From Mugil cephalus (Eukaryota; Chordata; Actinopteri; Mugiliformes; Mugilidae), in assembly GCF_022458985.1 (NCBI RefSeq), contig NC_061786.1, forward strand, positions 18,358,974 to 18,422,973: 64,000 bases of DNA. Reading direction: 5' to 3'. Below the pieces are notes generated by a model. The model was not told the origin of the DNA, searched no databases, and saw only the letters and a program-made list of their open reading frames with translations. This document shows positions 55,401-64,000 of this stretch, piece by piece. The position numbers and the translations under genes are program-made. How positions within the stretch are numbered: the first letter of the stretch is position 1; each line of letters opens with the position of its first letter.

Positions 55401-58400
55401 TGTAATTGCGAACAAATCCACAACAATTAACAGACCGTACAAACAAGTTAACACCTGTGCAGTCTATTAACATTTCTAAGAAGACACCAGTATGGATTTC
55501 CATTAATGTAGGTGCCGCACTCTATTCATGATGTGCTGTTGTTTTTGTTTCTGGAAGGCAATCCACTCAGTCGCCTGGCACCATGAGGGTAAACAGTTTG
55601 TTTGCAGCCACTCCGATGGCACTCTGACCACGTGGAATGTACGAGCCCCGGCCAAGGCTGCACAGATCATCACGCCACATGGTAGGAGCTTCTTGTGCTG
55701 TATAACATATAAGAGTAGTGGTGTAGCTTGCACAGAAGCAGATGGCCATATGTGTACGTGTGCACCATATGTAATGATTATCTGCACATTTTAAATAAAT
55801 AATAATCATGTTCTTCCACTTGGTCCTCCAATAGGGAAGCAGCCTAAAGATGGAAAAAAGCCAGAACCATGCAAGCCTATCCTGAAAGTGGAGTACAAAA
55901 CAACAAGGGCTGGGTAAGTGTGACGCTAGAAAAAATCCACACCCATCCTGTGTCTTAACCGACTCGGGTTTGGATCCGTATCCTGTACTGAAAGTGGCCT
56001 TTCCTGTTATTCCACATGCATCCAACAGGCCTGTCTTGTTGACAGCATCCTTAGAAGCTGGATGGCAAACAGTCTTGTTTTTTTGTCATCGAGCAAACAA
56101 TTGTTTTTTTCTCACGCTACGTGGTACTCGCTTACGTTGCTGTGATCACCATTAACACGGCTGCCATTGTTACGTGAAGGTCACAAAGTAAACGGGACCA
56201 AGCGTCTCTTCTAAAACATGTCACAAATTAACATTTTCTCTGATCTAATTATTGCTTCCAGGTATTTGAGGGCAGGGATTAATTAATTAGAAAGAAAAAA
56301 AAAAAAACGATCACTCTCATTATAGATTCTCTTGAAATTGGGACAGAGAATCTCCAGAGAAAGCACAAACAGTCAAATTTCACTGTCCCTCTCCATTTTG
56401 AACACGCAATTAAAATATCTGTGTGTTTCCTGAACTCAGGGACCCGTTCATGGTCCTGTCTGGAGGCCTGTCTTACGATACAGTGGGGAGGAGAGCCTGT
56501 CTGACTGTGATGCATGGGAAGAGCACTGCCGTCCTGGAGATGGACTACCCCATCGTAGATTTCCTAACGCTGTGTGAAACTCCATATCCAAATGGTGAGC
56601 TGCTCCTGTTGGTGCTTGATTGGTTGACTTTTGCCAAAATATACAATGATGCGGTTATCCATGGTAACTTTGTGCTGTTTTATTGGCCAGACTTTCAGGA
56701 GCCTTACGCCGTGGTGGTCCTCCTCGAGAAGGATTTAGTTGTAATAGACCTCGGACAGATTGGGTAATTTTTCACCTTTGTAAACATGGTTTAAGTTTCA
56801 CTAAAAATACCCATAACAGTTCTAAAATAGACATTTTAAGTACAAATATCAGATTAATCTCCCCATAGAATGTATTTTTAACATTGTGGTGTCAAAGGTA
56901 ATTTACATCTATTTACATATGATAACTGATATGACACGTTTGGCGATAGTGCATCTCTGTTTTTAAATAGCAAAAGAGCTCACAGGACATTTATAGTACT
57001 TGCTAGTTAGCTGCCATTTATACCTCACTTTGACAGACAATGTATTCTTAAATATAAATTGTCTCTCATTATCATGACAGGTACCCGATATTTGAGAATC
57101 CATACCCTCTCACTGTCCACGAGTCACCAGTGACCTGCTGTGAGTATTTTGCCGACTGCCCTGATGAAATTATTCCTGCACTTTACTCGGTCGGCAGTCG
57201 GCAAAAGAGACAAGGTTTCAGCAAGAAGGTGAGTTTACTTGCTCTGCATTCGCTTTTGAATGCGTGTGGTGCATGCAGACCACAAAGCTGGCAAAGTTGC
57301 ATTTTATAATTTTAACGTGTTTTCTTGTTTTGTTTTTACAGGAATGGCCGATTAGTGGGGGAAACTGGGGCCAAGGAACGCAGAGTTACCCAGAGATTAT
57401 AATCACCGGGTCTGTAATTAATGAATACTTTACATCTCCTGGTCATATCTGACTTTTATGCACACACATGTGATGTATTTTTTTTAATATGTTGTCTGCT
57501 TGTCTTTGTTGAAACTAGACATGCTGATGGATCAATCAAATTTTGGGATGCTTCTGCATGTGAGTAGATTTTCTAATTTGTTTTTCATGTTTATTATTTT
57601 AAGGAATTGTATGACGTTACAAAAAAAAGTCTAGCTTTGAGTCACATCTCTCAAAATAAAGTTCCATCTGGGTTTTCCCCTATGACATGAAAGCAGTTTA
57701 ATACATTTTCTGCAACCTTTTGATGGTTTGTATACACAACAGTGTCATCTGTGTATATGTACACAAACACCGCATTACACCAAGTCTTCTAAAGGTCAAG
57801 TTATTTTTTCCTCTATAGCACTAATGCATGTTTGATTCCTTTTCAACAACCATAAAAACCTTTTGAAATAACTTTCTATGCAGTTTGACAGTGTGTATAT
57901 ACAACAGTGTTGTCTTTGTGTAAGTGTACATCTCTGTTATGCAGTTTGTCTTTATATATGCCCAGCAGTGTTAAACGTCTTTATTTCATTTTCATTTTCT
58001 TTCTTTTAGTTTGGTCATTAGTTTCACTTTCCATGATTTAATACACAATTTAAACTATTCAAATAAAAACAAACAAACAAAACCAGTTACTACAACGCCC
58101 AAGTTAAGTCAATCCAAACTCTGTTTCCTTTCCTTATAATCTTCAGTCATCTTAAATTTCAGGGCTTTTTGAAAATTGACATAGAACAACATAACTTCAC
58201 ATAGTCCATTCCATAATTTCACACTGAGAAGTGAAACATATCTATATTTTCACATTTGTTCTTGCTTTACATATTTCAAAAATAAAGAGCCCTCTTAAAT
58301 TATGTCTTAATCTAATCTAATTTGAAAAAATATTGAACACCATCAGGGAGGCTTTTATTCCTCGCTCGCAAAAATCTAATTTAATTGAATTATATCCAAG

Positions 58401-61400
58401 AATTATGGGATCTATGGGATTTGATATATAGTTCCTCAAACCTCCACACACTATGTCATGTATAATTAAATAAATGAATAAATAAATGCCAAAATCCCAG
58501 AATTTGTAACCCTTAATTGTCCCACAATGGGGAAGCTGCTCCTCTAACCACTAATATAATAGATATAAGTATACAATAGATATAAGCTTCTCTTAGTTAT
58601 AAGTAAATGCTTTGTTTTATAGAGAATAGTAATTGACCTAGATCATTTTTTTTTTTTATTTTATGTATGTGGTTTCCAACAAAGTATTGTAATTTATGTG
58701 ATACTATGACAATATGATTCAGCTAATGTATAAATACCTTTGGCCCCAATACTGATCCCTGTGGAACTCCACAGGTTGTTATTTTCCAACTAGAATTATT
58801 ATTAGTAATATTCACATATTGAACCCTATTATTTGAAGATCTTCTTAAACGTCTCCTGTTCTGACCTGGTTGACATCATAAGTACATTGTCCTTGAACCA
58901 TGACGCATTTTCTCTTTGTTCTCTGCTCTCCTCAAAGTAATGCTCCAAGTGCTGTACAAGCTGAAGACTGCCAAGGTTTTTGAGAGGGCTCGCGGTAAGG
59001 AGGAGAAGGCAAACACGGACATAGTGGACGAGGACCCGTTTGCCATCCAGACATTGTCCTGGTGTCCCGAGAGCAGGATGCTGTGTGTGGCCGGCGTGTC
59101 GGCCCACGTTATCATCTACAGGTTCAGCAAACAGGAAGTCACCACTGAAGTTGTGCAGGTAAGTCTGGGATAATTAATGTGACGTTAGGAGGGATGTGGT
59201 GGATAAATGTGTCTAAGAAGCGGCCTTTTTTTTTGTGTGTGTTTTTTATTTAGCTTTTAGAGGTGCGGATGCAGTGTGACTTAAGTGACGTGGACTCCCC
59301 TGACCCGGGAGGGGATCAGACCCCAACGCTGCCGACCCCGGGAGCTTCATCCAGCCCTCAGGAGAGTGAGCCTCCCACTCAGCCCTCTACAGGCAGTAAC
59401 TCCTCTGACGGACCCCGGGACAACATACCGTGCCTACAGTATGAGCAGCTACATTTTCTTTTTTACGTTTAAAAATAAAAATTGAAGCAGGCTGAGCCGA
59501 CTAATGCCCAAAAATGTAACTTAATAAGGGTTGTAGTCGTCCGTTTATTCTTTCCAATTCGCTCATCACGTCTTCCTGAGGGTTCTGCATCGGTACACCG
59601 CAAGAAAATAATCCTGCTAATGAAAAATATCAGTTAAAGGTCTTATGGGTGAATAAAGCAACGATAAAGATGGTGATATTATCAGTGTGTCTTCCCCGAA
59701 GGGTGATAATTTATTCTAGTGCAGTGTGCGACCTGCTGTCTCATCCTGCTGTGTGTTTGATGCAGGGTGCGGAGCTCCCCGCTGAAGCAGTCTCCGGGCT
59801 ACCAGGTGGAGCTGGTGATCCAGCTGGTGTGGGTGAGCGGGGAGCCGCCTCAGCAGATCACCAGCCTGGCAGTCAATTCCTCCTATGGCCTGTAAGTCTC
59901 TCGCACAGCCTGATATTTGGACGTGAGATCTCATCACTTTGTGCCCACACTCGTCTTCATGGTGGTGGTTATTCTCGTCCAGTAGCCGGTTTTGCACTAA
60001 ATTTATGTAAATTTATGGAATTTTAATTGCACCCTGTCTCAAAGAAGGCAGTAACTGAGCATTTGTGAAGTGCAGCTGTAAGTAAAGCCTGCCTAAATTA
60101 CAGTTTTGAGTGAGCGAAAATAGCCTCTGACTCCTAATTCTGCTGCGTTTTCTCGACCCTGCTGTCTTTCAGTGTGGTGTTTGGAAACAGCAACGGTCTG
60201 GCTGTGGTGGACTACCTCCAGAAAACTCTGCTTCTCAACATGGGCACGTCGGAGCTGCACAGCCCATCTGACCCCTACCAGAGGCAGCCTCGCTCCCCGC
60301 GTAAAGCTCGGCAGCCCTCCGGAGGTGAGCCGCACTCGACTACGCTTCGCCTCTTGAATGAAACACCGCAGCAAAGCACAGCACATCGTCAATCTCAGTG
60401 AAACACAGTAGATGCTCATTTCATTTACCGCTGCCCTTATATTCCTCTCTGGCTATTAGAGAGGAATATAAGCTGACACTTGGCAGCCGCCTTGACTTCG
60501 CACCGTGAACGCCGCCCCCTGCAGTAGCTGCTCTCCCTCAGCAGGGGGCAGCGCTGACAGATTCTCCATCTGTTCAGTTGGACGGAGCGAAAGGAGCGCG
60601 GATGCTGTAATAGAATTAGCTTTTGATCCCTTTTACACACAGAACGACACATACGCTTTGTTTACGTGCTTGTTTGAGCCTCGCTGGTCCTGTCTTTTAC
60701 TGTGTTTTTCCTCTCTCTCACTAATCATCCTGTCAATCACAGTTTGTATTCATTCTTCTCAGTCTCTGTGACCTGCTGCTACATTCTTTTATCTGTTTTT
60801 TTGTTTGTTTTCTTTTTTAATTTATGCAGTCTGCAAAAAATCTAACAGCAGTCCCCTGAGATTTGATGCCTTTCTTTCTCTGTTGCACTTCATCATTTCC
60901 ATTTTTATGATTTCTTGTCTTTTACCTCCGGTCTCTCTCTGTCTGTCTGTCTCTCTGTCTGTCTGTCTGCTTGGTTAAGACATTCCACCTGTGACGTCTT
61001 GCATGTCCAGACTTTCTAACTTGTATTCTGAGTCTGTGAAAAAGCTACGCACGTCTAACTTCAGTAAGTCAAGCCGTGTCAGAATTTGTTCTCCTTCCCA
61101 CGTTGTCATTGTCCTCTCCCCTGAGCTTTCCTTTGTCTCGTAAAGGCATGCGTTTTTTGGTTTTGATGTAGCACCGCCCTCTCCCCGAATCTCGCCACTG
61201 ACGAAAAAACATCAGCAGTGAGGTGGGAGGGTGGTTTCTAGTCTTGAGAGCCATTTAACAAAATCGGGTTCTGAATGGCCGACAAACAAGTCCAACCTCT
61301 TTACTGCATTGTACTGGTAGCTATCCCTGCTGTCGTCCTAGTCACCTTTTGCACCCTAGGACATGATGTCCCCAACGTTTTTCAGGCCTAACACCCCCAA

Positions 61401-62071
61401 ACTGATGAGAGATTAAGTAGTGACTCCCCACCTACATCATATAAGTTAATATTAAGCTATCCTTTATCCATTTACTAAAATAAGTTGGATTTATGTTAAT
61501 GTGTGTTAAACGAAATTTTAATTTGTGGGAAAAATTTAAAAAATATACAAAAAATATCTAATCAACCAAAGGTTTTGTGACCACCCCCCCCCCTGCAGTT
61601 CCTCCGTGGACCCCCCTTTAGGAGACCTGTGCTCTAGGAAATGGCTTTAAAAAGATTTGAAACTATTTCTGTTAATTGCATTATCTGTGGCTCCCCGCAG
61701 CGCTGTGCGATTCCAACGACGGGTCCAACGCCTCAGAGGACCGCTGCAAATCACCTACTTCAGGTAAGCCCCACCCCCTACTCCCCCCCCCCCTCACCCT
61801 GAAACCATACATCCTTTATTTTGAAAACCATCTTCTTCAAACGCTGCTGTTTCTCGCGTAGGATCTACCTCACCCTGCAATTCAGATGATGAACGAAAGC
61901 AGAAGTTCATAGAGAAGGGTACTGTATTATTAAAATGCATGGGCCCTGAGAATTTAGCTTATAAAATAAATATATATATATATAGAAAAGTCTCTGATTT
62001 ATATTTTTGAACCTTATTTCCAGTGAAGTTCAAAAGCAGACGCTTTTCCAAGACGGTTGCCAATGACTTTG
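44462..62071 (+). CDS. STXBP5: STXBP5 (tomosyn-1), 5' part of the gene
   Basis: Exons: 44462-44617, 45988-46085, 49219-49300, 49465-49565, 50566-50700, 52641-52704, 55106-55189, 55558-55681, 55835-55913, 56440-56594, 56691-56763, 57081-57228, 57342-57409, 57519-57559, 58938-59158, 59254-59438, 59766-59891, 60173-60324, 61701-61763, 61862-61918, 62024-62071. Phases close throughout, giving about 753 residues of an expected 1,100 or more. The start MKKFNIRKVLDGL and a Ser-rich stretch precede WD40 beta-propeller segments (TRERGN-IHIVNV, IHLWNLRQK, HSDGTLTTWNV, DGSIKFWD). Tomosyn sequesters syntaxin-SNAP25 and lowers vesicle priming. The C-terminal R-SNARE domain lies beyond the window. Only the linker before it is partly present (SDDE, FIEKVKFKSRRFSKTVANDF). 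The next exon was not found before 64000. Confidence 0.93.
46864..46936. repeat. (TG)n and (AC)n facing each other
   Basis: A TG run (46864-46889) and an AC run (46914-46936) are separated by about 24 bases. Because TG and CA are complementary, the two runs form an inverted repeat able to make a hairpin in single-stranded DNA or RNA. It lies in stxbp5 intron 2. Confidence 0.85.
48262..48286. repeat. (CTC)n trinucleotide repeat
   Basis: About eight perfect CTC units in stxbp5 intron 2; the frame shadow on the other strand is a meaningless poly-Glu. Confidence 0.9.
50082..50305. mobile_element. Internally deleted Tc1/mariner relic
   Basis: Opens with AGCCACAACATTATGACCAC, the terminal phrase of many teleost Tc1-like elements, and ends with GTTTTGGAGGCACAAGGGAG, which precedes the other terminus. 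The middle keeps scattered matches to the transposase 3' region (CTCCACTAACATCAC, GTTGCCAGGCACCAGAGGAC). No open frame remains. It lies in stxbp5 intron 4. Recognition is from memory of the family. Confidence 0.6.
51182..51430. repeat. Dispersed repeat, family B copy 1
   Basis: Shares with 63300-63530 GTCCCC-AA-GTCCCCAATTT, TTTTTATGAATG, ACTACAGTTATTACGGTAGC, TGCTATTG and TCATCTTGATAACATT, in order. It is truncated at the left relative to copy 2. Lies in stxbp5 intron 5. Confidence 0.75.
52412..52451. repeat. (CT)n microsatellite
   Basis: Twenty CT units in stxbp5 intron 5, ahead of the pyrimidine tract of the next exon. Confidence 0.95.
53690..53785. repeat. Degenerate CACGATAC satellite-like tract
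   Basis: Repeats of CACGATAC and CGATAC with variants (TCACGATACGTATCACGATA, then GTGTCACGATACGATAC, then GATATTGCGATATCG). The unit is about 7-10 bases and includes a short palindrome ATACGTAT. A similar phrase is frequent in fish genomes as part of larger elements. Lies in stxbp5 intron 6. Confidence 0.6.
58040..58830. repeat. Possible LINE-derived sequence in stxbp5 intron 14
   Basis: The intron holds AT-rich sequence with CATCAGGGAGGCTTTTATTC and, at 58742-58775, CCCAATACTGATCCCTGTGG with AACTCCACA. That wording resembles non-LTR retrotransposon sequence common in fish. No open frame; the family is a guess. Confidence 0.3.
60980..61063 (+). other. STXBP5: Candidate alternative cassette exon of stxbp5
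   Basis: An 84-nt open segment between an acceptor after a CTGTCTGT-rich pyrimidine tract (AG at 60978-60979) and a GTAAGTC donor. It is phase 1 on both sides and exactly 28 codons, so it can be included or skipped without shifting the frame. It encodes a Ser/Lys-rich segment including SCMSRLSNLYSESVKK. It falls at the hypervariable linker where mammalian tomosyn splice isoforms differ. Confidence 0.6.
61360..61640 (+). repeat. Dispersed repeat, family A copy
   Basis: Bounded by CCCCAACGTTTTTCAGGCC...CCCCAAACTGATGAG and TTTAGGAGACCTGTGCTCTAG. Keeps ATCTAATCAACCAAAGGTTTT, also present at 22190 in the same orientation. Lies in stxbp5 intron 18, before exon 61701. Confidence 0.7.
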
Positions 62072-62927
62072 GTACTGTATGTTCCTGATGCATTCTCTTG
62101 TTTTTTAATTATTCACTCTCTCTCTCTCTCTCTCTGAATGACAGCGTTCTAACCACACTGTGCCTTAATCCTGCGCCAGTCTGTGCATCTTGTGCCAAAT
62201 TAAAGAAATGTGTTTTTTTTTTGTTTGTTTACTAATCACGTTGTTTTTTGGGGTGTTTTTACTCTCGATTGATAAAAATTTATTCAGGGTTCTTTCTCAA
62301 GTGCATGACAGGATGTCTTTTTTAAAATCCAGGCTTCAGATTTTCTATGCGGATCTTTTTTTTTTTCTTTCTTTTTCCAAAACCCTGCGCGGAGCTGTGA
62401 ATGGAAAAAAACAAAAAACAAAACAAATACTGACACCAAAGCATAGAAAATCTGCTCCCTGCCTCAATCTTTGCAGCACTAACGTCTAATCCAGTGAATT
62501 GTTCCTCTTCGATTGTAGACACTGGCTGTGTGTGTGTTTCTGATTCCAGGGCTTCAGTTCAGTGTTAATTGTTTGGCTATCCACTGATTTTTTTTTTCCT
62601 CTCCACCTACTCTTGTTTTTTTTCACATAACTCTGTTCACTGAATTATAATTACTTTTCAACTGCCTCTTGCTTTTTTTTTTTGACACTGCAGGCCCCTT
62701 TGGTTTGGTCTTCTCTGCCTCGTATTTATTCTCACGGTTTCTCTCAGGGTGGTTATACAACTAACAGGCAACTTTTGGGGATTTATATCTTCGAATGGCA
62801 ACACTCCTGGTACTAAGCAGCAAAGTTAGAAAGCGCCAACCAAAATCAATACCTCAGTGTCTCATTGCACACAGTAAGAACTGTATAATGTGTGTGCATT
62901 AGATATATATATATATATATAGCCAAA

Positions 62928-63115
62928 ACATTAGAACCACTGGTGAATGGTGACGTGAATAACGCTGATGATCTTGTTACGATGTAATGTTCTCCTGGGA
63001 GACCTGGGCCCTGACATTTATGTGGATGTTACTTTGATATGTAGCACCATCCGAACATTGTTGCAGACCATGCACAATGGCAAGCTACTAGCACCCTACA
63101 CCGATGAGCATTGAA
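62928..63115 (+). mobile_element. Tc1/mariner relic, plus orientation
   Basis: Begins CCAAAACATTAGAACCACTG, an outer-end phrase. It then jumps to internal transposase-derived sequence (GACATTTATGTGGATGTTAC, TTGTTGCAGACCATGCACAA). The middle of the element is deleted and the frame is broken. Confidence 0.65.
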
Positions 63116-63234
63116 ACCGTTCAGGAGAAGTGAAAAAACACTGACCATCTTTAGGAATTTTTAATATACCGGCATACCAATGTACCAGAACGAGAAAAAA
63201 TAGGTGCTGTGTAGGTTGTTTGGATTTTTTTAGG

Positions 63235-63540
63235 GTGACCAGATGTCCCTGATTTCTGGGGACAGTCCCCGTTGTGGATGACTTGTCCCCCGGCTAAAGC
63301 CGTCCCCAAAAATGTCCCCAATTTTAGCTTTTTATGAATGGGGAAAAAAATGTTGCACGCAGACTACAGTTATTACGGTAGCCGGTCATGCTGCTATTGG
63401 CATTACAGACACAACCGTTTAAATATGATGTATAAAATAAATGAAGCCACAATTTGTTTATTGATTCATCTTGATAACATTTAATTTTTTTTTTTTTTTT
63501 TTCGAGCGCCGAGCTGTAAATGTAGATACATCGTCAAATG
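63235..63540. repeat. Dispersed repeat, family B copy 2
   Basis: The longer copy of the family seen at 51182. It begins GTGACCAGATGTCCCTGATT and holds GGGGACAGTCCCCG. It sits between two Tc1/mariner fragments of opposite orientation. Confidence 0.7.
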
Positions 63541-63734
63541 TGTTTTTGGTCGTACCGCCCAGCCCTAAACATCTTGTGACCATTCAGTATCTTTCTGAGA
63601 AATGTGTGAATGTGACACTCGTGTGGCTGTTACTTAGACAAGTGCCAGACACCCCCACCCCATGGCGGTGACGCTCGTCAGGATGCAGCGTGACACAGAC
63701 GTGCACACAAAAACAGTTAAGCAACAGCTCAAAA

Positions 63735-64000
63735 AGGCGTCACCATTGACACCCTGACGGGTCCATACGAAACAAACTGTGATCCATGGTGTTCTGACAC
63801 CAGCTTTCTTGACCTTTAACCCTGTCACTAGGTCTGCTTTTTTCCTTCTTTGGACCACCTGGACTAGCACCGCCCCACTAGAGTCTCGGAGATCCTCCGT
63901 TCCATGTCCCAATTTGTCGAAATCACTCAAACTTCTTGATAGTTTTTCCTGCTCCTAACACGTCCGCTTCGAGCACAACCTGTCCCCTCACTGAGAGACG
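63735..64000 (-). mobile_element. Tc1/mariner relic, minus orientation (runs off the window)
   Basis: On the plus strand it contains GTGTTCTGACACCAGCTTTC, TTCCTTCTTTGGACCACC, CAATTTGTCGAAATCACTCA and CCTGCTCCTAACACGTCCG. In order, these match the reverse complement of the 5' half of fish Tc1-like transposons as I recall them. The 98-codon minus frame over 63634-63930 is a decayed remnant and is not called a gene. Confidence 0.55.

Noticed and set aside
63634-63930. 98-codon minus frame near the right edge
   Set aside because: Coincides with a decayed Tc1/mariner fragment and does not keep the transposase reading frame.

Overview
The window is vertebrate nuclear DNA, very probably from a ray-finned fish. 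Its genes are intron-rich with GT-AG splice sites and clear vertebrate orthology. Compact introns and dispersed repeat families typical of teleosts support this; percomorph is my best guess from the repeats, not proven. The gene order SHPRH(-) / GRM1(+) / RAB32(+) / STXBP5(+) matches human 6q24 from memory, except that ADGB, which lies between RAB32 and STXBP5 in human, is not visible here.

Layout. Bases 1-653 hold the first coding exon and part of intron 1 of an unrecognised minus-strand gene with a probable signal peptide. Bases 2066-14450 hold SHPRH on the minus strand. I placed 29 coding exons; they sum to 5001 nt (1666 codons plus stop) with every splice phase closing. The SHPRH promoter (about 14.41-14.46 kb) lies head-to-head with GRM1. 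GRM1 has a probable 5'UTR exon ending at 15511 and 8 coding exons between 16279 and 34589, summing to 3531 nt (1176 aa). Its leader has two overlapping upstream ORFs. A Rab32-family GTPase follows with three exons (36636-39858, 213 aa). STXBP5 (tomosyn-1) starts at 44462, and its first 20 constitutive coding exons (about 753 aa) run to 62071; the rest lies beyond the window. An 84-nt phase-1 cassette exon is likely at 60980-61063.

The genes do not form a pathway. SHPRH is a nuclear helicase/E3 ligase of DNA-damage tolerance. GRM1 is a postsynaptic glutamate receptor. RAB32 controls lysosome-related organelle traffic. STXBP5 restrains SNARE-driven exocytosis. The accessory content is mostly decayed repeats: Tc1/mariner relics, several dispersed families with two to five copies in the window, an 88-bp-period array downstream of GRM1, and a duplicated segment that includes the rab32 polyadenylation site. 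I saw no convincing wholly new biological system. The most checkable unusual points are the GRM1 leader uORFs, the divergent Rab32 switch residues, the STXBP5 cassette exon, the missing ADGB, and the repeat structures.
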